Of a stretch of 64,000 nucleotides of DNA, positions 1-8,340 are shown piece after piece; position 1 is the first letter of the stretch; every line of letters starts with the position of its first letter. Position numbers and translations under genes: made by a program. The stretch lies in NCBI GenBank assembly GCA_037444305.1, contig JBBIMP010000012.1:1-64000 (forward strand), given 5' to 3'. This stretch comes from JBBIMP01 sp037444305. Lineage in GTDB: Bacteria > Acidobacteriota > UBA6911. The notes under the pieces are model-generated. The model was not told the DNA's origin, searched no databases, and was given only the letters and a program-made list of their open reading frames with translations.

Positions 1-48
1 TGCCTTTTAAGCAGAGGGTCGCTGGTTCGAGTCCAGCACGGCTCACCA
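1..48 (+). tRNA. tRNA-Lys (UUU), 3' part
   Basis: The window opens inside a tRNA. A seven-base anticodon loop CTTTTAA (4-10) gives anticodon UUU, which is lysine. The 3' half of the anticodon stem, a 5-base variable loop, a perfect T-arm (GCTGG / TTCGAGT / CCAGC, 21-37), the acceptor strand ACGGCTC, discriminator A and an encoded CCA (46-48) follow. The 5' half lies outside the window. Confidence 0.9.
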
Positions 49-62
49 ATCCAAGCCCTTCA

Positions 63-161
63 TATCAAATCATCGACCGGCTTGCGAAGATGTCGGAGCA
101 GTACGGCACGACCATTGTGTACCGGGACGGCATCGGGGTGTGGACGGCGGGAGGCAGATAA
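63..161 (+). pseudogene. Possible C-terminal gene remnant abutting tRNA-Lys
   Basis: An open frame without a start begins right after the tRNA 3' end and runs to TAA at 159-161. It reads like a protein tail (…DRLAKMSEQYGTTIVYRDG…). No family was recognised. A stub fused to a tRNA 3' end would fit a past integration or deletion scar, but chance coding cannot be excluded. Confidence 0.2.
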
Positions 162-281
162 AACAGGCCGATCGCAGGCCGCACCGCCAATCAAATCCCG
201 CGTGCTTTCCGGCTCGAGTCTTGGTAGGCTCAGCCCGTTGGGGTTTGAGTTGTCCGCCACCGATTTTCCGGGGGAATACGG

Positions 282-1547
282 ATGAAGCACACGAGAAATC
301 GCAGGGAGTTTCTAAAGTCAGCGGCTTTCGCTTCAGCAGGCTTCACTATTGTCCCGAGGCATGTCCTGGGCGGGAGCGGCTTCACGCCTCCGAGCGACGA
401 ACTCACCAAGGCCATCATCGGCGTGGGGAGCATGGGGAGGGCGCACATCCCCTATGAGAAGACGCGGCTTCTGGCTGTCTGCGACGTGGATCGCAGCCAC
501 CTCAGGGAAACGCTCAAGCAGGCCGGGAAGGACGTCCGGGGCTACAGGGACTACCGCGAGGTCCTGCTGCTGAAGGATATCGATATCGTCCACATTGCGA
601 CCCCGCCACATTGGCACGGCGTGATGGCGGTGGAGGCGGCGAGGGCGGGAAAGGATATCTGGTGCGAAAAGCCGATGACACGCACCATCGGCGAGGGCAT
701 CCGCGTAGTCGAGGAGGTGAACAAGTACGGGAGGATGTTCCGCCTCAACACCTGGTTCCGCTTCAAGGATGCTTTTTACGGCCTGGGGACCGACATCAAG
801 CCTCTCAAAAAGTTGATACGGAGCGGCGTCCTCGGCTGGCCGCTGAAGGTCACGGTGAGCGGCATCACGGGATATGACTGGAAATTCTACTGGAGCGGCC
901 GAACGGACCTGCAGCCTGCGCCCGTGCCCGAGGATCTCGATTACGACATGTGGCTGGGGCCTGCCCCTTTCAAGCCTTACAACCCCGAGCGCGTGCACGC
1001 CAAATTCCGCGGGTACTGGGATTATGACGGAGGCGGTCTGGGTGACATGGGGCAGCACTACCTCGATCCGGTCCAGTATCTGCTCGACAAGGATGACACG
1101 AATCCCGTGCGCATCGAAGTGGATGCCCCACAGCAGCACTACGACGCGGCCGGTTCCTGGCGCAGGATCGAATACACCTATGCCGACGGCTGCCGGGTCG
1201 TCCTGGATGGAGAAAATCGGGATGCCGACGCCCCCTACATCGAAGGCCCCCACGGCAAGATCTATCGGGGCTTCAGGTCCGACATCCCCGATCTTCCGCG
1301 TATGCTCCAGGCGCTGCCGGATCCCGAGCCGCAAATCGTGACCTTCTCGGATTCCGTCCGAACGCGCAGGAAATTTGCGCTGAACGAAAGCAATGGCCAC
1401 CGGTCCTGCACGCTGGTCAATCTGGGGGTGATCGCGCTGAGACTGGGACGAACCCTCCATTTCGATCCGGTGGCGATGCGTTTTCGCGACGACGAGGCTG
1501 CCAATCAACTGGTGCATCAGCCGGCTCGAGCGCCATGGGCTGTTTAG
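282..1547 (+). CDS. Tat-exported Gfo/Idh/MocA-family oxidoreductase
   Basis: 421 aa. The N-terminus carries a twin-arginine signal (NRREFLK, residues 6-12, then a hydrophobic stretch), so the folded, cofactor-loaded enzyme is predicted to be periplasmic. The NAD(P)-binding Rossmann turn is GVGSMG at about 47-52, and the family EKP motif is at 129-131. The C-terminal half has the alpha/beta fold segment with a DMGQH motif. Gfo/Idh enzymes oxidise or reduce sugar hydroxyls. The next gene, 17 bases downstream, carries two DUF1080 domains, the family named 3-keto-disaccharide hydrolase. The pair is therefore read as oxidation of a glycoside at C3 followed by cleavage of the keto-glycoside. The substrate is unknown. 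The ATG is preceded by GGGGGAA. Confidence 0.85.
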   Translation: MKHTRNRREFLKSAAFASAGFTIVPRHVLGGSGFTPPSDELTKAIIGVGSMGRAHIPYEKTRLLAVCDVDRSHLRETLKQAGKDVRGYRDYREVLLLKDIDIVHIATPPHWHGVMAVEAARAGKDIWCEKPMTRTIGEGIRVVEEVNKYGRMFRLNTWFRFKDAFYGLGTDIKPLKKLIRSGVLGWPLKVTVSGITGYDWKFYWSGRTDLQPAPVPEDLDYDMWLGPAPFKPYNPERVHAKFRGYWDYDGGGLGDMGQHYLDPVQYLLDKDDTNPVRIEVDAPQQHYDAAGSWRRIEYTYADGCRVVLDGENRDADAPYIEGPHGKIYRGFRSDIPDLPRMLQALPDPEPQIVTFSDSVRTRRKFALNESNGHRSCTLVNLGVIALRLGRTLHFDPVAMRFRDDEAANQLVHQPARAPWAV

Positions 1548-1564
1548 AGTGGAAGGAAAGCGAA

Positions 1565-4500
1565 ATGAAGAACGGATCTGTGCTCCGGATAGTTTTGTGG
1601 CGGCTTGTCCTGGGCGGTTGCCTGGCTGCAAGCGCAGGCCTTGCCCAGGATGTGCGGACACTTCAGACGAAGACCGCCGATATTCTGTCGCGGTTCCCCG
1701 CCGCCAACTCGGCCATGTGCGACCACCTCGCAGCGGAAATCCTGGGCCTTGGCGAAGTCGGAATCACCGAGATTGCCCGAGGCCTGGTAGCGCCGGGCTC
1801 GGACAACGACACGGCCGTCCGTTTTGCGCTGAACTGCGTCGTGGTCCACGCGAGCCGGTTCGGTGCCGAAACGGAGCGGGAGAGAGCGGAGAAGGCCCTG
1901 ATCCGGGCGCTTGGCGATGCCCGCGATCCCGCGGTGAAGAGCTTCCTGCTGGGGCAGTTGCAGGTTGTGGGACGGGAAGCGGCGGTGAAAGCGTCTGCGC
2001 CGCTGCTGCTGGATGAATCTCTGTCGGAACCGGCGGCAAAACTGATGATGCGTGTGGGCACAAGCGGGGCTCGGCGGGCGCTCCAGGAGGCGCTCCCCCT
2101 GGCAGGGGACGCCGCGCGGCTGACGATCGTGACCGCCCTCGGCGGGATGCGGGCGGTGGAGGCCAACAGGGCCCTTATCGCCCTTGCCGGTTCCTCCAGC
2201 GTTCCGGAGCGGAAAGCGGTTCTGGCGGCGCTGGCGATGCTTGCCCTTCCCGAATCATACTCCACGCTGACCAGGGCTGCGCGTGACGCCGATTACGGGT
2301 ACGAACCGGCCAACGCCACCGCTTCGCTGCTTGCCTACGCCCGCAACCTTGGTGAAGGCGGGAATGCGGAGCTCTCCCGGAAGGTCTGCCGGCTGATCCT
2401 GAAGAAGTGCAAGGATGCGGATCGGTTGCCCTTCAGCACCGCTGCTCTCGGCATTCTGGCGGAGCACCACGGGTATGAGGCGCTGCGCGACCTGCTGCGG
2501 GCGGCGGATCACAAGGACAGAGCCCATCGCAACGCCGCGTTTGCGTTTGCTGAATCCATTACCGGGATTGCCGCTGTGAAACGGTGGATTGAAAAGGCAC
2601 AGAAGACTTCCCCGGAAATTCGCGCGGAGATCGTCGCAATGCTGGGGCGCATGGGGAACCGGCGGGCGCTTCCGTATCTGAGATCCTCGCTCGGCGATCG
2701 GGACGGGGGCGTACGCCTCGCAGCTGCGGAAGCACTGGCGAGAATCGAGAAGGCGGACGCCGCCGCGGATCTCATCCGGCTGCTGGGAGCCGGACCGGAA
2801 GACGAGGCTTGGCGGGTCGGCGAAATCCTCCTTTGGATCTTGGATGAAAGGCACCTCGATCCCCTCGCGGCCGCGATGGATGGGTTCAAGCCGGCGGCAA
2901 AGGCCAGTGCCGTTCGAATCATCGGGGCAAGAGGCGGGAAACGTTATCTGGAGGACATTCTGGGACTGACTTCCGATTCCAATCCAGCAACACGGCAAGC
3001 GGCCTTCGCTGCACTGAAACACCTCGTCGGCCCGCGCGATGTTCCGGTTTTGCTGCAGCTGATGGATTCGACGGAAGATGTTGCGCTGGTCAGGGAGCTC
3101 CAACCCGCGATCATCAGGGCTGCCGCCGAGGCGGAGCCTGCCGAAACGCGGGCCCGGCCTCTGCTCGAGGCCATGCGGACTTCACCCCAGAGGGATTTCC
3201 TCCTCGAGGTGCTGCCGCAAGTGGGGGGGGAGGAAGCACTCCGGGCCGTGATCGATGAGTTCGACCGGAGCGAGGGCGCGAGGAAGGAGTTGGTTTTTCA
3301 GGCTCTTGCGCAGTGGCGGGATTTCGCGGCAGCGCCGAAGCTGCTCGAGATTTGCGCCGCGGGGGATGCCGGGCTGCGAGATCGTGCGTTTGCCGGTTTC
3401 GTGCGCCTCGTGAACTCATCGGAAATGCCCGGGGAGCAGAAGCTGCTCGAGCTGCGCAAGATCCTTCCGCTTGCGGGAACCCTGGGCCAGCGACGTTCGC
3501 TTCTCAGGGCTATGGAAAGAGTGAAGACGTTCCAGAGCTTCCTGCTGGTGTCGCGCTACCTGGACGACACGGAGCTCGGCAGGGATGCTGCGGTCTCGGT
3601 CATGCGGCTTGCGCTGCCCTCGGCGGGAGCGGCGGACGGTCTGAGCGGCGAGCTTGTGCGGGAATCATTGAACAAGGTTCTCGAGATCCTGAGCGGACCC
3701 GAGAGCGACTACGACAAGGAGAACATACGAAAATACCTCGCGTCCATGCCCCAGCACCAAGGCTTCGTGCCGGTTTTCAACGGCAAGGACCTCGCCGGAT
3801 GGCAGGGACTGGTGGAAAATCCCATAGCGCGGGCCAGAATGAGCCGCGAGGAGCTTTCGGCAAAGCAGGCCGCAGCCAATCAAAGGATGTCCGCCAACTG
3901 GAGCGTGCGCGACGGCATGATCGTGTTCAATGGCAAGGGTGACAATCTCTGCTCGGTCAAGGAATACGGCGATTTCGAAATGCTCGTGGACTGGAGGATC
4001 ACTCCGGGCGGCGACAGCGGCATATATCTCCGCGGCTCCCCCCAGGTGCAGATCTGGGACCCTGCCAGGGTGGACGTGGGCGCGCAGGTTGGCTCCGGGG
4101 GACTCTACAACAATCAAAAGCACTCCAGCCGGCCGCTGGTTCGCGCCGACAATCCGGTCGGTGATTGGAACACCTTCCGCATCGCCATGATCGGCGAAAA
4201 GGTTACGGTGTACCTCAACGGCATCAAGGTCGTCGACGACACGGTCATGGAGAATTACTGGGACCGGAAGCAGCCGATCTTCCCGGCCGGCCCCATCGAA
4301 CTGCAGGCTCACGGATCGGACCTGGCGTTCCGTGACATCTACGTGCGGGAAATATCCACTCGGGAGTTCGGACTGGCCCCGGAGGAGGTGGCCGAGGGTT
4401 TTGCCGCGCTTTTCAATGGGCGCGACCTGAGCGGGTGGGTCGGCAACAAAACAGGATATCGTGTGGATAACGGCGCTGTCGTGTTTCAACCCGGGCCGTC

Positions 4501-4975
4501 GAACAGCGGCAATCTCTACACGGAAAAGGAGTATGGCGATTTTCAGTTGCGCTTCGAATTCCAGTTGACGCCCGGAGCCAACAACGGGCTGGGTATCCGA
4601 ACCCCTCTGGAGGGGGATGCCGCCTACGTCGGCATGGAGCTTCAGATTCTCGACGATTCCTCGCCTGTGTATGCAAATCTGCAGCCCTATCAATATCACG
4701 GATCAGTCTACGGCGTTATCGCCGCCGAGCGGGGACACCTCAAGCCGGTCGGAGAATGGAATGAGCAGGAGGTGACGGTTCGCGGGTCCCGGATCCGAGT
4801 CGTATTGAACGGCAATGTGATCGTTGACGGCGATGTTCTGGAAGCTTCCAGGAATGGCACGCTGGACAAACAGGAGCATCCCGGGCTGAGGCGTGCAGCG
4901 GGTCACATCGGATTCCTCAGCCATGACACCGTAGTCCGGTTTCGCAACATCCGTATCAAGAATCTGTTGCCGTGA
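1565..4975 (+). CDS. Secreted HEAT-repeat protein with two DUF1080 (3-keto-glycoside hydrolase-type) domains
   Basis: 1136 aa. The start is taken at 1565 (GGAAGGAAAGCGAA just upstream) because it opens a clean Sec signal peptide ending near SAGLAQ. A start at 1535 would add ten unlikely residues and overlap the previous gene. Residues about 30-720 are Ala/Leu-rich helical HEAT-type repeats. Two DUF1080 domains follow, each opening with a FNG(K/R)DL(A/S)GW motif, at about 735 and 946. DUF1080 is a concanavalin-like jelly roll assigned to 3-keto-disaccharide hydrolysis. With the oxidoreductase upstream this suggests periplasmic breakdown of glycosides through 3-keto intermediates. Why the domain is duplicated, and what the HEAT scaffold holds, cannot be told from the sequence. 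Confidence 0.85.
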   Translation: MKNGSVLRIVLWRLVLGGCLAASAGLAQDVRTLQTKTADILSRFPAANSAMCDHLAAEILGLGEVGITEIARGLVAPGSDNDTAVRFALNCVVVHASRFGAETERERAEKALIRALGDARDPAVKSFLLGQLQVVGREAAVKASAPLLLDESLSEPAAKLMMRVGTSGARRALQEALPLAGDAARLTIVTALGGMRAVEANRALIALAGSSSVPERKAVLAALAMLALPESYSTLTRAARDADYGYEPANATASLLAYARNLGEGGNAELSRKVCRLILKKCKDADRLPFSTAALGILAEHHGYEALRDLLRAADHKDRAHRNAAFAFAESITGIAAVKRWIEKAQKTSPEIRAEIVAMLGRMGNRRALPYLRSSLGDRDGGVRLAAAEALARIEKADAAADLIRLLGAGPEDEAWRVGEILLWILDERHLDPLAAAMDGFKPAAKASAVRIIGARGGKRYLEDILGLTSDSNPATRQAAFAALKHLVGPRDVPVLLQLMDSTEDVALVRELQPAIIRAAAEAEPAETRARPLLEAMRTSPQRDFLLEVLPQVGGEEALRAVIDEFDRSEGARKELVFQALAQWRDFAAAPKLLEICAAGDAGLRDRAFAGFVRLVNSSEMPGEQKLLELRKILPLAGTLGQRRSLLRAMERVKTFQSFLLVSRYLDDTELGRDAAVSVMRLALPSAGAADGLSGELVRESLNKVLEILSGPESDYDKENIRKYLASMPQHQGFVPVFNGKDLAGWQGLVENPIARARMSREELSAKQAAANQRMSANWSVRDGMIVFNGKGDNLCSVKEYGDFEMLVDWRITPGGDSGIYLRGSPQVQIWDPARVDVGAQVGSGGLYNNQKHSSRPLVRADNPVGDWNTFRIAMIGEKVTVYLNGIKVVDDTVMENYWDRKQPIFPAGPIELQAHGSDLAFRDIYVREISTREFGLAPEEVAEGFAALFNGRDLSGWVGNKTGYRVDNGAVVFQPGPSNSGNLYTEKEYGDFQLRFEFQLTPGANNGLGIRTPLEGDAAYVGMELQILDDSSPVYANLQPYQYHGSVYGVIAAERGHLKPVGEWNEQEVTVRGSRIRVVLNGNVIVDGDVLEASRNGTLDKQEHPGLRRAAGHIGFLSHDTVVRFRNIRIKNLLP

Positions 4976-5264
4976 GACCGGCAGAGCTGTTGCACGGTAA
5001 ATTAAGACCAGGACCGGGATCACAGAGCCAATGTCTTCATGTTCATTACCCCGGAGGGCGAAGACGAGGTCCTGAGACACATATCCGCTCGTCGGCGGGT
5101 TGGAGAACCAGACAGGTGGTTTCATCCGGATTAGGTCCAGCATTGGCATCGCAGCCTTCGAGCTCTTCGGCACCGATCGTCTTGAAGTTCTCAGCGCAAT
5201 CCCTCCCCAATAGACAGGAGATTGGCGCCAAAAGAAAGCGGACGGACAGGGAGTCCTGTCGGAT
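4976..5264. other. Intergenic stretch, nothing firm
   Basis: This stretch lies between the DUF1080 gene and the PAP2 stub. Short open frames occur on both strands, for example a 31-codon plus-strand frame from 5038, but none resembles a known family or has a convincing ribosome site. It probably contains decayed sequence. Confidence 0.4.
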
Positions 5265-5423
5265 TCAACTCATAGAAACGCGGTAGAGCCAGAAGGCCGC
5301 GGCGCCGAGGAGCATCCCGGCAGGCAGATCGATCAGGCAGTGCTGCTTGGTGAAGGCGCAGGCCAGGCTGATCAGAATCGGAACGGCGAGCGCCCATGAG
5401 CCGGACCGATTCCGTACCGTAAC
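5265..5423 (-). pseudogene. PAP2-family phosphatase C-terminal remnant
   Basis: The minus strand encodes about 52 residues ending at TGA (5267-5265). The stretch holds a membrane-like segment, then TKQHCLIDLPAG and a second hydrophobic segment. The KQH-x(3)-D-x(2)-AG pattern is the C-terminal catalytic/membrane motif of PAP2 (type 2 phosphatidic acid phosphatase) proteins. An in-frame TAA lies just upstream (5426-5424) and no N-terminal half or start is seen further up, so only the tail of the gene remains. Confidence 0.6.
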
Positions 5424-5652
5424 TTATCAGAGTGGCGTGGCCCGGGGATAGCTGAAGGGTTGAAGTCGCTGCGTGGGCCGCAGCGGAATCCGGGAAAATC
5501 CCTGGATGCCGCCGCCCTGCGCTGCAAGGCGGGTAACAGTTGCAGCGCGACCGTTGGTTCCCAGGCGGTTTTACGGATCGCTCATTGTCAGGCGGCAGTT
5601 CTTCGGGCACACTCTATGAAAGGCTTTTCACTCCAACACCAAGGAGCAATCC

Positions 5653-5856
5653 ATGTCTATTGCGAGAGTAACGGAAGTCATTTCATCTTCCACCAAGAGC
5701 TTCGACGACGCCATCCGGGCGGGCATTGATAGAGCCTGCAAGACGCTGGAAAACGTGAAGAGCGCCTGGGTGCAGGACCAGAGTGTCTTTGTCGAGGATG
5801 GCAAGATCACAGAGTTCCGCGTGAACCTCAAGGTTACGTTTATTCTGCGCGACTAA
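5653..5856 (+). CDS. Dodecin family flavin-binding protein
   Basis: 67 aa, the normal dodecin length. The sequence follows the family pattern through its whole length: V(T)EVI.SS..SFDDAI near the start, a central W (residue 36), and the RVNLKVTF strand near the C-terminus. Dodecins are small dodecameric proteins that store flavin or coenzyme A and buffer free flavin in the cytoplasm. AAGGAG sits 7 bases before the ATG. It stands alone between a decayed region and the convergent ArsA gene. Confidence 0.93.
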   Translation: MSIARVTEVISSSTKSFDDAIRAGIDRACKTLENVKSAWVQDQSVFVEDGKITEFRVNLKVTFILRD

Positions 5857-5902
5857 CCGAGAATCCGTGGTATCGGGCTGGAAAGACAGTTGAGGGCGAC
5901 CT

Positions 5903-7129
5903 TCAGGGAAGGGGAGGGCTGCTGCGCCCGGGCGGCCCCGGGAGTTGCCCTGCTTCCGGCTTTTCGAAGGTCACCCTCAGCCAGCCGTTTTCCAGCCGCG
6001 CGGCCGATGCCTGGTAGTAGGCCAGGAAACGGGGCAGGCAGAAGCTTTTCCGCTGGTTCCTAATCTGGAGCACGAGGTGGTCGCGGTATTGCGTCACGGA
6101 CAGGTCTCCTTTTTCCGCCAGCGGGAGGTGGATCCCGAAAGTATAGGCTGCGCCCTCGGATTCCAGCTGGTAAGGCCTTTCCCTGAGGAAGACCGCGGCG
6201 GGATCCCTGCCGGCATAGACCTTTTGTCCGATCTCCCGCAAGAGTTGGATGCCGAACACCTCGCGGCCGAGGTGCGGGACTCTCAAGATGGGCAGGGGAG
6301 AGAACGCATCTTCGATTTCGGCCAAATACCCCTCCTGCGTCTCCAGGTACTGCCGAAACAGGGTGCCTGTCTCATCGGCGGGGAAAATGCGGTTGACGAT
6401 ACCCGCATCCACCGGGTAGCCGTAGAGACCCAGGTAGGTGTAAGTCCTTCTGGACTCCTGGATCACCATCCGCTCTGGATTCATTACGAGGCGTATCGAG
6501 GAAACCTCGGGATCTGAGAGTACCTTGTGGATGCTGAGGAGCTTTTCGTAAAGATCTTCCACGGCCTCGTAAGTGCTTTCCTCGGGTACCGGCATGTCCG
6601 TAATGAGCCGAACCATGGGGCCCAGACTGCGGGCGACCTTCCGCTGGATGGGGAAGATTCGGTCCATCCACCACTCGCCGACCTCCGGCAACGAGAGCAG
6701 TTTCAGCGTTTCCCCTGTTGGGGCGCTGTCTATGATTATCAGGTCGAAATCGGAATCACGGTAAAACTTCTCGACCCACAGGAAAACCGCACCTTCCTCC
6801 ATCCCGGGCAGCACGGCAAGTTCCTCGGCGATGATCTCATCCACTTTCTGCCACTTGAAGACGCGCAGGATGTAATCCCGGAGAGTGCCCCAATACTTCT
6901 GAAGCGTATAGTAGACATCGATCTCCTGAACGAAGAGGCAGGGGGCCACCTGGAGGGGTTCGGGACCGAGGAGGCAGTCCAGCGCGTCGGAGAGGCTGTG
7001 AGCCGGATCAGAGGAGATCAGGAGGGTCCGATACCCGCGGTCGGAGGCGTGCACCGCAGTCGCGGCCGCGATGGTTGTCTTGCCCACCCCGCCCTTGCCG
7101 GTAAAGAGCAGGATGCGACGGCGGCTCAC
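5903..7129 (-). CDS. ArsA/GET3-family ATPase
   Basis: 408 aa, GTG start. The P-loop GKGGVGKTT lies at residues 10-18 and is followed by the family signature DPAHSLSDAL. Later segments match the ArsA switch and adenine-binding regions. Residues from about 310 form a beta-rich tail resembling the HSP20-like domain found at the end of many bacterial ArsA homologues. No arsB, arsR or arsC lies nearby, so arsenite export is unlikely. A GET3-like role with a membrane or hydrophobic client is more plausible but is inference. The start overlaps the stop of the 73-aa gene upstream (GTGA), indicating translational coupling. Confidence 0.85.
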   Translation of the reverse strand: MSRRRILLFTGKGGVGKTTIAAATAVHASDRGYRTLLISSDPAHSLSDALDCLLGPEPLQVAPCLFVQEIDVYYTLQKYWGTLRDYILRVFKWQKVDEIIAEELAVLPGMEEGAVFLWVEKFYRDSDFDLIIIDSAPTGETLKLLSLPEVGEWWMDRIFPIQRKVARSLGPMVRLITDMPVPEESTYEAVEDLYEKLLSIHKVLSDPEVSSIRLVMNPERMVIQESRRTYTYLGLYGYPVDAGIVNRIFPADETGTLFRQYLETQEGYLAEIEDAFSPLPILRVPHLGREVFGIQLLREIGQKVYAGRDPAAVFLRERPYQLESEGAAYTFGIHLPLAEKGDLSVTQYRDHLVLQIRNQRKSFCLPRFLAYYQASAARLENGWLRVTFEKPEAGQLPGPPGRSSPPLP

Positions 7130-7347
7130 TGGACTTCAACTTTCCGCGGCTGCGGGCTGCTCTCCTTTCCTGCGCGCTGGATTTCACGGTCGACAACAGA
7201 GCGGATCGCCAGCAGCAGCTCGCGGCGGGAGGCGCGCAGGTGCTCGTAGGTTTCTTCGGGCAGCACGCCCCTGACGTCGCTGAGGAAAGACTCCAGGGCT
7301 TTGCCCAGATGCTCCACCCATTCCAGCCGTACATCTTTTTCTTCCAT
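7126..7347 (-). CDS. Small protein coupled to the ArsA-type ATPase
   Basis: 73 aa, mostly charged and helical, with no signal, membrane segment or cysteine motif. Its TGA overlaps the GTG of the ArsA-type gene by four bases, so the two are very likely co-translated and may act together. No family is recognised. It could be a small partner or adaptor of the ATPase, an inference from position only. Confidence 0.7.
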   Translation of the reverse strand: MEEKDVRLEWVEHLGKALESFLSDVRGVLPEETYEHLRASRRELLLAIRSVVDREIQRAGKESSPQPRKVEVQ

Positions 7348-7393
7348 GGCAATCTCCAGGGATTGTGGCCGGATCCCGGGAAAGGGAAACCGG

Positions 7394-7729
7394 CTATTTT
7401 TCAGCGAGAGTTCTCAAATAGGCGATGACGTCGGCTGCCTCGGTCGATTTGAGCGCCACCGGTTTCATTTTCCCGTTGCCCTTATGGATGATCTTTTCCA
7501 TTTCCGCGTCGCTTCTGGCCTGGACCTCTTTGGAGCCGAGGGCACGCAGCGTGACCTTGAACATCTTCGCGATGGCCGGTTTGCCCTCCCCCGAGTCGGC
7601 GTGGCACAGGCTGCATTTGCTGGAGTAGAGGGTTTTGCCCTTTTGGGGATCGCCCTTTTGCGCAGCTGTCGCCCCATACAGGGGGATGAGAGCGATGCAG
7701 AGCAACGAGAGGCCTAGATGGAATTTCAT
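7394..7729 (-). CDS. Periplasmic class I cytochrome c
   Basis: 111 aa. A Sec signal peptide (about residues 1-22, ending GATAA) precedes one haem-binding site, CSLCH. The likely axial methionine is in the GKMKPVAL stretch near the C-terminus. This is a small monohaem electron carrier. GGAGG stands 7 bases before the ATG at 7729, which is why this start is preferred to one 20 codons further upstream. Its redox partner is not evident in the window. Confidence 0.88.
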   Translation of the reverse strand: MKFHLGLSLLCIALIPLYGATAAQKGDPQKGKTLYSSKCSLCHADSGEGKPAIAKMFKVTLRALGSKEVQARSDAEMEKIIHKGNGKMKPVALKSTEAADVIAYLRTLAEK

Positions 7730-8052
7730 TATCTTCCTCCATAACCGATAAAGGAGGCTTCTCAGATACTTTACTACTCGGGCGGGCAATCTTCCAGTTG
7801 CCTGCCGGGCGAGGAGAAAAACCGCCGGCGACGGTACGCTGGATCCTTAGATTTTGCGGCCTGCGCGGCATGCCCGAAAGCCGCGCACCACCGGGCCTCG
7901 AGCGCCGGAGATGGAGATTTGGCACACTTGAAATCGCAAAACAAAAATGCCAGAATGTGCCTCTTCATTTGGCCTGTCGGGAACGGATTCTGTTCGATCC
8001 GGGGGCAAGTGAAGAGGTGATCCGGCGCCGGGCGCCGGATTCCGGGTGCTGC

Positions 8053-8129
8053 GTCCCCATCGTCTAGTCGGCCTAGGACACCGCGCTTTCAATGCGGCAA
8101 CACGGGTTCGAATCCCGTTGGGGACGCCA
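8053..8129 (+). tRNA. tRNA-Glu (UUC)
   Basis: A full cloverleaf is visible. Acceptor strands GTCCCCA (8053-8059) and TGGGGAC (8119-8125) pair perfectly. The anticodon loop CTTTCAA gives UUC (glutamate). The T-arm is CGGG-TTCGAAT-CCCG, and the discriminator G is followed by an encoded CCA (8127-8129). Confidence 0.96.
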
Positions 8130-8340
8130 CCAGGAAATGGCCGCTTTTATCAGCGCGACCCTCTGCTCGAGTTCTTTGGACTCGTTCCGGTCTAGCAGCG
8201 CATTGCCCTTGCTGCCCGGATTACCTGCCTGGAGATCTTCCCGCGAGACTGCTCTGCCGGCTCGTGTGGCGCCGGTCTTGCTTGCATGGGCCGGCGGCCT
8301 GAGGCAGACTGGGAGCAACCAAGAGCACGGGAGGCTGGTC

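Noticed and set aside
5903..7129. Arsenic-resistance operon
   Set aside because: No arsB, arsC or arsR nearby and no clear arsenite-binding cysteine set; better read as a GET3-like ATPase.
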